Notes under the pieces: generated by a model | The model's database searches: none | Seen by the model: only the letters and a program-made list of their open reading frames with translations | Told to the model about the DNA's origin: nothing | Program-made: the position numbers and the translations under genes | Shown: positions 23,162 to 35,139 of the stretch, piece by piece | Numbering within the stretch: the stretch's first letter is position 1 | How the letters are laid out: each line of letters opens with the position of its first letter | Source of the DNA: Podospora pseudocomata | Taxonomy: Eukaryota; Ascomycota; Sordariomycetes; Sordariales; Podosporaceae | Assembly (NCBI RefSeq): GCF_035222375.1 | Contig: NW_026946366.1 | Coordinates: forward strand, 248,001-312,000 | Direction: 5' to 3' | DNA length: 64,000 nt

Positions 23162-24247
23162 CTATTCCTTCGGACTCAAAAACTCCACCACCGCCCTCCT
23201 AAACGCCTCGGGATTCTCACTAATCAACCAATGGCCCGCCTCGACATCCACCAGCTCAAACCTGGGGAAAAACTGGCCTATCAGCGGGATGACCTCGTCA
23301 GGGACATATTTCGACTTTGTTCCCCTGACAAACAGCGCCGGTTTCTCAAACCTGACCTCTCTGGGATCTTTAAAGGGAAAGTCACCCAGGTGATCGAGCG
23401 CCTTCCCGATGATGCTCAGCGGAACCTTGAACTTTTGGACCTGAGACTCGGGGTGGCGGGGACGGTGGAGGTTTCCGAGGAGGAACTGGCGGATTGTGAC
23501 GGAGGGTTCGTAGGACTGGAGGATGGAGTCTGCTTGGGATTGTTTGGTGACCTCGGAGGATTCGATCTCTTTCATGCCGCGGATGTAGCGGGCAAAGTCG
23601 GACTCAAGGCGGGCGTCGACGGGGGCGTTGTCGACGGAGATGAGGGAGGAGATTAGGGTGGGGGAGGTGAGAGAGAGGGTCATTGCTGCTTTGGCGCCCC
23701 TGAGAGGAGAGGGGGTTGGTAAGATAATGGGGGAAGGAGGGGGGAGGGGGACGAACATGGAGTGGCCGATCAGGCAAGGGTCTTTGAGGTCGTGCTGCTT
23801 GATAAAGTCGCCTACGTCGGCGGCCATGGCGGTGTAGTTGTGGTGGGGGTCGTGGGGGGAGTCCCCGTGGTTGCGGAGGTCCTTTTTTGGTGTCAGCGAT
23901 GGTTGTTGATATGGGGTTTAGGTGCAGGTACAATGGCGTAGACGGAGCGGCCTAGGTCACGGGCGAGGACTCTTGTCATATTGTTAGTATGATACGTAGG
24001 TGAGTAAGAGAGGGAGAGAGGGAGATACATACTTACTTATCGTTCTGTTATTCTTCTTCGACCCAAACAACCCGTGCATGAAAACAATAGGCGAGTTCTT
24101 GTTGGGGTTACCAACCGACGGCTTGGCCGGCTCGTGAAGATCATACGCCAGAGGGACGGTGGAATATCTCATCTTCATCGTTTGGCATAATGAAGGTGTG
24201 AGCGTCCTTTTGGCAACGAGCCGAAGGGCTGTCGCTCTTGGGGCCAT
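23162..24247 (-). CDS. IMO32: Mitochondrial alpha/beta hydrolase, IMO32/ABHD11 type
   Basis: Four exons: 24247-24033, 23971-23932, 23881-23757 and 23699-23162 (305 aa). A basic, Ser/Thr-containing N-terminus without acids (MAPRATALRLVAKRTL) suggests mitochondrial import. The oxyanion-region motif HGLFGSKKNNRTISK and DLRNHGDSPH are characteristic of ABHD11. The nucleophile elbow is GHSMGAK with Ser126, and the histidine is in EAGHW near residue 283. The first intron is best joined through donor GTATGT, which gives RTISKVLARDLG. The third intron splits the ATG after Ser126, uses a GTTCGT donor, and is 57 nt with no stop codon. ABHD11 protects 2-oxoglutarate dehydrogenase lipoylation in animals; the role in fungi is less clear. 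Confidence 0.9.
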
Positions 24248-24569
24248 CGTAATCTTTTTCTCTTTTTCTTCTTCGTGAGTTGAATGAGTGTCGGTTATAT
24301 CGCAGGTAAAGAGTGAAAAATGCAGGGACCTGAACCCTGATTATGTACAATGTTGAGATATGCACGGTGAGTCCCCGCCGAAGTGACAGCGAGAGTTCCG
24401 GTGAAGCTCCATACAGACAAAATTCCACTCTGTGAAGCGCACGGGCCACATACGTCATCTTATCGGTTCGTGTAAGTGGTAGATAGGGTGTAGGGGAAGG
24501 GAACAATATCTTATTGCTATGTAGAGATTGGCTCCCGATATGTTACTTTAGAGTTCGAATAGCTACGAC
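24248..24569. other. Tandem spacer GH115 to IMO32
   Basis: IMO32 promoter and GH115 3' end share this short spacer; no further gene. Confidence 0.5.
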
Positions 24570-27500
24570 TCAGACTTGAGCACTCTCCGGAGGGCCCATC
24601 AAACTCGACTTCAACCCACCCACGTCAATCACCACCTTGGTAATCACCATGGTCGGCTCCAGAAGCCATACCTTCAACTCGTGCTTCCCAGGGTTCAATC
24701 TGCCGATATTGTTCGTCTTGACATAGGACCCCTTCACCACGGCGTCTGACCACCCCTGGGGTTGAGTGCTCCCGTCTGTCATTCCCACAGTTTGAACTGT
24801 CGTCTGGCTGCCGCCGTCAATGCCAAAGGTATACTTGTTTGGGCTGTTGGGATTCGCGTTCTCAGACGGGGCAAGGTATACTGTCAACGTCGCAGCAGTA
24901 GCAGTGCTGAAGGTGTAAAAGGGGTAAGAAAGGACATGTCCCTTGCCTGCTTGTTGCGAAGGAGTCTTGGGCGGGAGCTTAACGCCTGAGAGGGTACGGC
25001 CGTAATCGGGGATGACGAGGTAAGCCGATGATGATGCGGGCGGAGGGGCAAAGTGCTCGGCTTCGATAGACACGACATTGTTGGCTTCGACGTGGCCTTT
25101 GAAGTCATCTGGCACATTGTTGTTCTGGATGGGCAGGATAACTGTGGCCGTTGTGCCGGTGGTGTTGAGATTCGCGATGCTCAAAGAAGCTGCAGTGTTT
25201 CCAACTGGGGCCTTTGACCAATCGACCGAGATGAGGGAACGAATGTCCGTTGTTCCCGAGGTCGTCGAGATGGTATTCTGAGCGTTTGTCACACTGACAA
25301 AAGAAGCGTTGGATGTGATCCGGTAGCTGAACGTCCCGTTGTCACGGGCAAAGACATCAAGCCAGCGTTGATCTGAAGGTGCCATGTATGGACTGGCTGC
25401 AGGCAGCGTGAGCGATGCAGAGCCTGGGAATGCGCCCGAGCTGCCTTGCACCGCAACACCCATGAGCGCATTCTTTGCTTGTGTCGTGAGCCAAGTCAAT
25501 CCCGGAAGAGAATTCGAGGCTGGTTCCTGCCAGTTGTTGTAACCGATGTGAGTCTGAGCCATGACATTGTTCCATTTGCCGCTCAGGATGCTGTGGTACT
25601 GCCTGGTGATGGCCTGGTCGGCAGAAAATGCAGCTTGCACGTCCCTGAGCAATTTGTTCGCGCTGACGCGATGCTGACCTCTGTACGTGCCAGCAAGAGC
25701 AACCTTGGTGTAAATTTCATAGACACCTCTGCCAGCCACGATGGGATGCAGGACCACTTCCCAGAACGACGTCTTAACGTCACTTGGCAGGGCATCATGG
25801 ACGGCTTGCGCATTCTTGAGCAGAGAAGTCCATTCGTTGAAATTCAGCTCGGCTTCGTCGTAGCTGATGGTATCGAAGGCAAAGGGTGTCCTGCTGAGAT
25901 CCTCATACTTCATCCGTGCTGTGAGCTTGCCGTATCTTGTCATGATGGAAGCAGTGGTATCTCCAGCAAGTTCACCCCATTGCCGCGCACCCCACACACC
26001 GAGCCACTTCTTGGTGCTGTCGAGGTCAGTGAACGCTTTTCGATCCCAAGCCATAGCCATAAAGTGGGCAGTTGGCAACTCCTAGAGACAAGATTAGTAT
26101 CTCAGGCCGGAAGTCTGATAACTCAAGAGCACCATACCAATCCTTTGAGATCTCCAACATTGGCAATCCATAGCTTGTCAACGCCGCTGTCGTAAGCAAG
26201 TGTCATTTGCTCCCACGTCTTTTGAAGTTGGATAGTGTTGATCCACTTGTAGTTTCGTGGATCACCGACATAGTCGAAATGATAGTACATGCCAGTACCT
26301 CCCCCCCTGTTTCCTTCGTTACCGATGGGGACCCGACGAATGTTTCCTCTATTATCATCACTCCACACAATTGTCACATCGTCTGAAACTTTCATGCCTT
26401 TTTGCCAATAACCAGGTACTTCCTGTGTGATGTCAGACATAGTTTTGAACAGAAAACAAATAATGGAACGGGTCAACGAACCTTGTACATCATCCAAGCA
26501 TGGGGAATCTCGGATAACGGTTTCCCAATGGTTTTAGTCAGTGTTTGTTGCTGCCAGGCGATGACCTCCTCCAGGGCCTGAGAGTTGAGTGAAGGCGACG
26601 CAGCATCTCCCGAACCTCTCATACCCACAGTGTAGATCGTGCTCCAGTTCTTTGCCCTTGTCGGACCTTCCTGCATAAAAGCTTGGACGCCAGCCTTGTT
26701 GCTTCTCCAATCCCAAGAGCCCCTCAGAAATCTTCCTTGCTCTTTGTCAGCCCGGGCCATCGGCTCGTGGTGACTTGTTCCCACGAAGATGCCATACTCA
26801 GTTGCCGTTGGTCCGTTCCTGGTGTCATCGAGGTAGAACATGCTGGACCACATCGCTGGCCAAAGATAATTGCCTTTCATCCGGAGGATCAGTTCGAAGA
26901 TGAGCTTATAAAAGTCGAGGACGAAGGGGCTTCCATATTGGCTTGGAGTGAACTTGGTCCTGCCCCAGCCTGTCAAGCCTGGCGATTCATCGTTGAGGAA
27001 GATGCCTCGATATCTGACAGAGGGCGGTCCTTCAGTGTAAGCGTCGCTGTTGGCCCAGATGTATTGCTTCTTCTTGGCCGGAACATCAGCCCAGTAGTGC
27101 CAAGGCGATACCCCTATTTTCTCCGAGACGTCGTACACACCGTATGCGGTACCGCGCAGGTCCGAGCCGGCAATGACAAATACAGAGCTGCTCCCTTCCC
27201 ATGGTGACTGAACGACTTGGTAGGCGAATGTTTCCCACTTGTTGGCAATGGAGACTGTGTCGAATTTCTTGGTGTTCCCCAGATTGTCGATGAGACTCGA
27301 CTGCCCGACAGTTCCCACCAAGATGATTGGTTTCGTCCATTTCTGGGAAATAGTCGAGCTCCAATCTGCCACCACCACTGTCCCGTTGACACCCAACACC
27401 CGTCCAAAATCCAGGGCCAGATCGTTGGCAACTCGCTTCACACCGGGTAGGTCATTGGGGGCGACTCTGATCTCGGGAGCTAGGTTTGCTCCGCCAAGCT

Positions 27501-27612
27501 GCAAACCGGTACCAGCCGCGGAGAAGCTGAAGATGGAAGGCTTTTCCGTGTATGCAATTGCTGGCGTAAATAATGTAAGAGCTAGAGCGGCGAGTTCGAG
27601 AAAGGGAGCCAT
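24570..27612 (-). CDS. Secreted glycoside hydrolase family 115 (xylan alpha-1,2-glucuronidase)
   Basis: Three exons: 27612-26482, 26422-26138 and 26081-24570 (975 aa, normal for GH115). An N-terminal signal peptide is clear: a hydrophobic run LELAALALTLFTPAIA follows MAPF, so the enzyme is exported. The middle holds family segments such as SVRYRGIFLNDESPGLTGW, LRMKGNYLWPAMWSSMF and GTSHHEPMARADKEQ. Exon 2 holds DDVTIVWSDDNRGNIRR and the GTGMYYHFDYVGDPRNYKW region (within 20 residues). The C-terminal part, from about residue 660, is beta-rich with SIEAEHF, typical of the family's C-terminal domain. GH115 removes 4-O-methyl-glucuronic acid from xylan, so the gene points to plant-biomass use. 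The first intron uses a GTTCGT donor. It is divergent from SRP72. Confidence 0.92.
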
Positions 27613-28525
27613 TGTGAAGTCCTGTGGTGAACTACACCACCACAACGATGAGCAGTTGCTTCATCCATGGCACACTCGTGAGATGGGTCTCGCCGTAGAT
27701 ATAGTCTAAACAGAATCCTATGATTTCCAAATGGTTTACACATCCCATCAGTAGGATATAAGCGGGTAAAGCAGTAAAGGAACCTGAGAGGGCTGCTCAA
27801 TATGGCGTGTCCGCTTGACACCTAGAGATAGATGAAGACGACCGGAAAATAAAAAAGTGCCGTTCCAGGGAGCATCCTGACAGCTATTTGCCTACGTGAG
27901 AACTTCCGGGTTGCTGGGTCTTGGGCATGTCTGCGTCTGAATATCGAATGCGGTTGAAACGAGAACCAGTGATTGGTGGAATTTTATGAAGCCACGAACT
28001 TGAGCTTCATTGCCTTAAAATGGCTTCATAGAGAGACTGCGGAGTGTGGCAACGAGAACAATTAATACAAAGTGGCTGTTGCCTGGACTTAACCGACCCA
28101 ATGGCAATGTCGAGACTGGCTGAAAGGGTGAGGTGACTCTGTGATGGTGAGAGAGAAGGTGAGAGTGAAAGTTGGGGGTCAGGGGAAGCTTCCCCTGGAT
28201 GACCCCCACTTTGGTAGCATCTACCCCACAAAAATAATCCAAAATCAACCAGAAGCTGCCCCGCATCCACAGTCACTCTCACCGCAGCTGACAGCACCAC
28301 TCGACGCTTCCAACACTGTCTTCCCTGCACCAGTATCTCCGTATCGCAGTCAGACCCCCCCAGCCAAGGCCGGACTATCCCCCTTGCCGCTGCCCACGGT
28401 GCCATCCGCCCAGATTACGCACACCCGCCAGAGAACACCGGTTCTCCCCGTGGAGGACCCTGGACGAGCTTTTGGATGCAGCCTAAACGGTCACACAGCC
28501 TTACGAACCCCATCCCAGCGACATC
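27613..28525. other. Divergent promoter region GH115/SRP72
   Basis: 0.9 kb between the two starts. I looked for GGCTAA-type xylanase activator sites close to the GH115 start and saw none; nothing else specific stands out. Confidence 0.5.
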
Positions 28526-30593
28526 ATGGCAGACCCCGCCGTCGCGGCTCTTAATTCCCTCCTCCGTGAGGCGTCTATCGACGACCATGCCGAAGCTCTC
28601 GAGCTCGCAACTGCCGCCGTTCGCTCTAACAAGATCCAAGGCCCCGACCTGGCCAGCGCCCAACACACACGCGTGGTCGCACTCTTGAAGCTCGATCGCT
28701 ACGACGATGCCCTCCGAGTCATTGCCGAGGGCGGTGACGCTCTCGAGAAGGACTGCTCTTTCGAAAAAGCATATGCGCTCTATAAGACGGGAGACCTGGA
28801 GGGCGCCGAGGCGGTGCTGCAAAAGACTGGAGTCGACACGGGGAAGAGCCAGCGTGGCCTGAAGCACGTTGCTGGCCAAGTGGCATACCGCAACGAAAAG
28901 TTTGAACGCGCCGCCGCGATATATCGGGATCTCAAGGACGATGCCGAGGGAGCAAACTACGGCGAGGAGAATGATCTACGAATCAACTTGACCGCAGCCG
29001 ATGCGCAGCTGCAATGGCAAGGAAAGGAGTGGGCCGTTCCAGAGGGGGAGAAGCAGCCAGCGAGGGAGGATTTGGAAGCCTTCGAGACGGCGTACAATGC
29101 TGCTTGCATCTGCATCTCAAGGGGAGACTACACCAAGGCCTCGGTTCTACTGAAACGGTCCAGGGATTTGTGCGAGGCAACCGAGGACTTGAACGAGGAG
29201 GAAAAGAAGGCCGAGTTGGTGCCAATCCTTGTGCAGCAGGCCTTTGTCTTTACCAAGCTTGGGAAGCTAGACGAGGCCTTGAGCCTGCAGAATGCCATCA
29301 ACCTCTCCGAGTGAGTCTCTCGTTATTGCAACCTGGTCATACTATCTAACCTAGCACTGCAGGGTATCCGAGACATCTACCAAGGTCATTGCGCAGGGAA
29401 ATAAACTGCTCCCCAAGGCTACCGCGAACCCCTTTATTGCAGAGCGATTGGCCCGTGCTTTACCAAAAATCGAAGGAAACGACCGGTTGTTTGGGTTCCA
29501 AACCGCTGCCCTTCAGCGGAACAAGAATGTCATTGATCTTCAGGCCCAAAAGTTTGAGGGCAAAGAGATCAGAGCGCACAAACTTCTTGCTGGAGCCCAA
29601 GTTCCCGATCTCTCAGTTTCCAAGGTCGACCTTGGTGTTGCCGGCGCAGCAGCTGCTACCAAGTGTGGGGATGGCAAACCGACTGTGCGCCAGCTTTTGC
29701 CTCTTCTGGAGAAACGTCCAAACGACATTGGTCTCCTCCTCACGATTATCCAACTCTACATTCAAATCAGCACACTCCCCCCGGCAATCTTGTTGCTCGA
29801 GAAATTCTTCACACGCCTCGAGGAGGCGAACACCCCCGAGCACGTTGATGTCCGGTTTGCGCCTGGCCTTGTTGCTCTTGCTGTATCTCTCTACCGGTCT
29901 CAGAACCGGCAAAGGGATGTCCGCAACGAGCTCGCCAAGGCTGCCGCGCACTGGAGAAGCAAGACTGAAGCCGCAGGAGCAGGCTCATCCATCGCCAGAG
30001 AAGCTGGAATTGAGTTACTTCGCTCCTCGCACCCTTCCGACTTGGCAGCTGCTGGCGAGGCCTTTGAGCAGATTCTCTCGGCCCAGCCAGGGGACCGCAC
30101 TGCCACTGCAGGTCTAGTTGCCAGCTATGCCACGACTGATTTTGCCAAGGTGGAGCCCTACCTGGAATCACTGCCCTCGGTTGAGAAGCTCACTCAAGGT
30201 GTGGATGTTAGCGCGCTCATTGACGCCGGTGTTGCTCTTCTCACACCTCCTTCTTCTCAGCAATCCAAGAAGAGGAAGTTTGATGGAGAGGGCGCGGCCC
30301 CTGAAAAGGAGAAGCAACAGCCGGCCAAGAAGCCAAGGAAGAGGAAGCTGCCCAAGAACTACGACCCAACCAAGAAGCCTGACCCTGAGAGGTGGCTGCC
30401 ACTGCGTGACAGGAGCACTTATAGGCCCAAGGGCAAGAAGGGCAAGAAGAGGGCTCAGGAGGCCACTCAGGGCGGTGTGGTGAAGGAGGAGGAGACGCTG
30501 GAGCTGGCGGGCGGTGCTGGCTCTGTCAAGGTAGAAAAGGCCGGCGGGGGTGGTGGTGGAGCGAACAAGAAGAAGAAGAAGGGGAAGAAATGA
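28526..30593 (+). CDS. SRP72: Signal recognition particle subunit SRP72
   Basis: Two exons: 28526-29310 and 29363-30593 (671 aa). The N-terminal ~500 residues are helical and repeat-like (TPR), for example FEKAYALYKTGDLEGAEAVL and GQVAYRNEKFERAAAIYRDL. The C-terminal region has basic KKPRKRKLPKNYDPTKKP followed by PDPERWLPLRDRSTY, the diagnostic SRP72 7S-RNA-binding motif, and ends in Lys runs (NKKKKKGKK). SRP72 works with SRP68 on the SRP RNA to target nascent secretory proteins to the ER. The intron has GTGAGT and GCAG and joins NAINLSE to VSETSTKV. The start ATG gives MADPAVAALNSLL. Confidence 0.94.
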
Positions 30594-31150
30594 GCGGGTG
30601 TGGTATGAAAGGCGGCATTGCATGCAACCATTAGATCAATGATTAATGACATATGGTCACCATATTGGATTGGCACTTTGATGAAGGAATCAAGCATCGT
30701 TGGTGTAAAGCTAAGCAGACAAAAGCTTCTGGACTGCAAGTTTACGTACAAGGCTTAGATGTCGAATACACCAATGGGGGCTGTAGGATTACATCGATCA
30801 GGTGAACAAATAAACGGCGGCTTACGTGAAACCTTTAGGCATACCTTATGCAAGCCACACGGAACAAATGCGATAAGCCTCGAGAGCTGAAGGCTGGATT
30901 ATCAAAGCCTCGAGAGTAGAGCAAGGAACTTGGTGGAAAGGATACAGACGTCCATGTATTACTGATAGCGAATCCTATTTGGGGGTGAGTTACTCTGAAA
31001 TACTTTGGAAGTGTCATCCCCCCGGCTTCAGACGAGATCATCATCGCGACCAAAGTCCTCTGCTGTGTGCAATGGCAGTCAACAATGTTCAGATTTTCCA
31101 ATTGGGTATCCGGGACCAATTCAATGGTGTAACGGAAAGGGAGCAAAGAT
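30594..31150. other. Intergenic region after SRP72
   Basis: No clear gene. Short ORFs on both strands overlap each other and may include remnants of the degenerate gene that follows. Confidence 0.4.
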
Positions 31151-33300
31151 ATGCGCACCACATGGCACGGTAGAGCCCAGTCTGCCACCACTCTGCTTTG
31201 GCCATTTCATCTTGCTGATGACTTGTTTAGTGTCGCTTGGTATGGAGCTCGTATCATTCTAGAACAAGTCTCTCCAGAGTCTCGCCCGATTTTCGATTTC
31301 ATTCTTGAGCTTTACCGGGCCTTTCGCAATGACTTCACGCGCACTATGATGCGCATCAAGCGCATGTCTTGTGCTGTAGAGAGCAAGGCTGATGTGTTGC
31401 GGATGCAAAAAGACGAAGGCCGATACAAGGAAGTGCTCGAGCTTTTGAACGCGATGAAAGTCACCAAAATACAGACTCAGTAGTGATCGTATCCGGTACA
31501 ATAACATCCCTTACACGGCCAACACCAAGTTCAGTGGGCGCGGTGATATTCTAGGCAGGCTTGACGAGGTTCTGAAGCCTGGAGCCGCCGTGTCACCACT
31601 GAACTCCTAGGCCTTGTTCGGGATGGGTGGTGTTAGCAAAACTCAAATCGCAACCCCAGTATGCGTACCAAAGCCTGGACAAGTTTGATGCTGTTCTGTG
31701 GATGGCAAGTGATAATGCAATTGCCATCAGTCAAAGCTTTCGTACAGTTGCTGGTGGGCTTGGCTTGCTGTGGACCAATGACGAGACCAAAGACGCCGCT
31801 GGAGCATCGTGGAAGGTGAAGAGCTGGCTGCTCACAACAAGCAAGTCATCCGTCATTGGGAGTCGATAGGCCCGGCGGGAGGTTCTAATCTTGTGGTAAA
31901 GCATGACTTTGGCATGTCTCTTTTCTCATGAGGATCGAAACCCTGACGTGCTCAGATACAACTTGCCTTGTCATATTCGACAACGCGGAGGATCTCACAT
32001 CCTCGAAGACAGCCTGGCCTGGCTCGATTAGTGCCTCGATTCTTGTCGCCACAAGGGATCTCTCTGTTGCAACAGCCTCGACAGCCCAGCATATACAGGT
32101 CAATGCATTAGGCGATGATGAGGGACCCAGATGCTTCTCAAGGCTATTGACATCGGCGCTGCATCACAGGCCGATCTTCAGAATGCTTCAAACATCAGCC
32201 GGAGCCCTGGGGGGTTACCCCTGGCGCTAGCTCAGATTGGTGGTTTTGTTACTCAACGCAAGTTGTCTTTGCAAGAGGTCCTCCCGCTATATGAGCGTTA
32301 CGCCGCCAAAATCGACGCCCGGAAGGCTCCTAGAAGCGACTACGAACATACCCTGAGCACTGTGTGGGATGTCTCATTCCAAAAGTTATCAGCAAACCCC
32401 ACTCGACTTCTCTACTTATTATTTTACTTCGACCCGGATGGTATCTCAGAAGACATCTTGATCCATGGTTCTGAGGGCCTCAGCGAAAGTTTTGCATTCC
32501 TATCAGATGAACTTGAGTTAGTGTTACAGCTTCCCATTTAGCAATGTTGAAAAAAGAGACCAATTTTCGGTCAGCCTAGGTGATGCTTCGGAAGAGCTTG
32601 GACCTGAGGATCCCTTCATTGCCTATAGTCTTAACAACATCACGCTGGCATATACTGAGGTGAACGCACTGGATCTGGCCTGTGAGACTCATCAGGAGGC
32701 CATTAGACTCCGACCGAAGGCGAATAGCGACAGAATCGGCAATTCATACAGCAACATGTCGAGTCTACTTCTCCGCATGGGCCGTCCGGATGAAGCAGAG
32801 GAGATGCTCGCAAGATGTCCCTCCCTGAAGGACTTCACTGTTGAGACCTTTCTGAGCACTGGATATCCTCGCTTCTCAGGGGACATGGTCTTATTGTCGC
32901 GTATTCGTCTGGCTCAGGGGCGGACGAACGAGGCCTTGCGGCTGGCATCAAAAGCACTGGCCTTTCGTCGCGGATTTATTGGGAAACCGGCTCAAAACTT
33001 GCGACTCTCAGTACGATGTAGCCTCGATGCTGTACCGGGATGGCCACGTTAGCTCAGCTGTGTAAGTGCCAACTTTCTGCTTACTACCGTCACCCTCTGC
33101 TAACATCATGGCATTAGTAACCTGCTGGAGGTTGTTGTTGGGATTTCGGAGACTCCGGTCGAAGGACAAGGACAGCAAGCTCGTGCTCTATTCAAGCTTT
33201 CTCAGATACAGGGGGAGAATGGAAGAGAGGCTGAAAGCGCGGCTCTCCAGGAACGGGCTGTTTAGCTCCTGGTAAAACTCAAACCGGAGCTCAAGGATGC
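31151..33300 (+). pseudogene. Degenerate NB-ARC/TPR (NLR-type STAND) gene
   Basis: Fragments in different frames follow the order of a fungal NLR. At about 31510-31560 is TKFSGRGDILGRLDEVLKPG, the linker before the nucleotide-binding domain. A stop codon lies just before ALFGMGGVSKTQIA, a P-loop whose usual GVGKT reads GVSKT. A frame change leads to YAYQSLDKFDAVLWMASDN. Further on are a Walker-B-like VIFDNAEDL (~31972), a GGLPLALAQIGGF (GxP) motif (~32210), and a winged-helix-like part to ~32540. TPR-like helices follow (32590-33050), such as IAYSLNNITLAYTEV. At least four stops or frame changes separate the parts and no intron set restores them. The effector domain at the 5' end is not identifiable. 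Intact relatives act in non-self recognition. Confidence 0.75.
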
Positions 33301-34396
33301 GCCGTTCAAGGAGGCCACATTTCCAAACTGGTCGTCTGGATGTTGTGGTAATGTGTCAGCTTTCAGGGATTGTAACGAAGCAATGATAACCTCGCAACAC
33401 TTGGCGGTGTGCTCACATATCGTCATGGTGAATAGCAATTGGAGGCACATGTCAGAAAGAGGCATCCCATTCAACGGCCCCGATCTTGGCAGTGGGACAC
33501 TTGAGCCGCAACGGGGCATCTGGGCCGGTCTGCCGACCGTCACAGGCTCCACGCCGGTAGCCCCACAACGACCCCACCAATGCCAGTCACGCTGAACCCC
33601 GCCTCCAGTCGCAAGTGTCAGTGGGTTGCGGTGGTCTTTCCCTTCTCTTAGACTAGTTCGCTTCCCGCAGCATTGGGAAGCTGTCACTGCCAGTGTCCCT
33701 TCCCTTCCCTTGTGTAAGGTCTTCTCTTACACTTTCCTCTCTGCTGGGGACCAATGAGAACATCTCTATAAGTCAGACAACGTCCTCCTTTTGCTCCTTT
33801 TCACGGACAGTTCTTTCCGCTTGTCTTGGGCTGATCCGTCCGAACCATTATCTATATACGAGATCAAGATATCCCCGCCCAGCGCCAGCCTTTTTCAGAT
33901 CTCCCAAACGGCCCGCTTGGAAAGCCAATCGTTTAGAGGATAACCCGGCCGTCTTCAGCTTTCCTTTCGCCTCTCCAAGGATAGAAGGGTGGATATCACA
34001 GCAGGGCCCCAGAGATTCTCGAACTTTTTTTTACCTAAAACTCCCAACCAGGGGGGCGCACTCCTCATCCCACCCTTTATCCGTTTCCATTTGTCCACAA
34101 ACCCAGAAGCGAAACGCGAGTGTGGCGACACTTTAGGGAAAGACGAGACCGGACCGGGAAACGTCACCTATACCTATCTATACCTTGCGCGTTCCCGCCG
34201 CTGCTGCTGCTTCTGATCTTGTTGACAGGAAGTTTACCATTGACATTCCTCCCAACTACGACAACACCACCACATTTTCACACATCGCACTACACCACAG
34301 CCAGCGTATTTTGATTTTCGCGTTTTCGACAAAATCTAATATCTAATCCCCCCTTTCACCACCACCCATCCCCTCTCCTCCCTCAAAGCCGCAAAA
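33301..34396. other. Upstream region of the Rheb gene
   Basis: About 1.1 kb. The last ~200 bp are pyrimidine-rich with ACCACCAC runs typical of a fungal leader. ORFs before that are low-complexity and unrecognised. Confidence 0.5.
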
Positions 34397-35139
34397 ATGC
34401 CCGCCAACACCCCAACAAAACAGCGTAAAATCGCCATTGTCGGCTCCCGCTCCGTCGGTCAGTTTTCTTCTCTCTCTCCCTCCCTCCCTCCCTCTCTCTC
34501 TCTCTCTCTCTAACACACCTCTCCCACAGGTAAATCCTCGCTCGCGGTCCGCTACGTAGACGGGCACTTTGTCGAGTCGTACTACCCCACCATCGAAAAC
34601 ACCTTTAGCAAAGAGATTCGGTACAAGGGGCAGGACTATTCGACGGAAATTGTCGACACTGCGGGCCAGGATGAGTACAGCATCCTGAACAGCAAGCACT
34701 TTATTGGGATTCACGGGTACATGCTGGTGTACTCGGTCAGCAGCCTGCCGAGCTTTGAGATGGTGCAGGTGATTAGGGATAAGATTTTGAACCATTTGGT
34801 GAGTTGCGCGAGCGTTAGCGAGGGCTATACCATCGCTTTCTGTGAGAATTGGAGGGTAAATGTGGGATATTAGGCTGACTTGTGACGAAAAAAAAATAGG
34901 GAACGGACTCGGTCCCCATCTGCATCGTGGGCAACAAGTCTGATCTTCGTCCTGAGCAGCGACAGGTCACGCCGGAAGAGGGGAAGGCGCTTTGCGAAAA
35001 GTTCAAGTGCGCGTGGACCGAGGCGAGCGCGAGGTATGATGAGAATGTGGCCAAGGCGTTTGAGCTGTTGATTGGGCAGATTGAGAAGACGCAGAATCCT
35101 GGGGAGGAGGTGGGGGGGAGTAAGTGTGTTTTGATGTGA
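34397..35139 (+). CDS. RHB1: Rheb-type Ras GTPase
   Basis: Three exons: 34397-34457, 34530-34798 and 34900-35139 (189 aa). The P-loop GSRSVGKSS has the Arg typical of Rheb in place of the Ras Gly. The effector loop is YYPTIENTFSK, G3 is DTAGQDEYS, G4 is VGNKSDL, G5 is EASA, and the C-terminal CaaX box CVLM predicts farnesylation. Rheb switches on TORC1 in many eukaryotes and affects basic amino-acid uptake in yeasts. Intron 1 splits the P-loop glycine codon and contains a long CT tract. The protein length and all five G-motifs are intact. It is convergent with seryl-tRNA synthetase. Confidence 0.95.
34470..34511. repeat. (CT)n/(CTCC)n tract in Rheb intron 1
   Basis: Pyrimidine microsatellite that fills most of the 72-nt intron and serves as its polypyrimidine tract. 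Length changes here could affect splicing. Confidence 0.85.
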
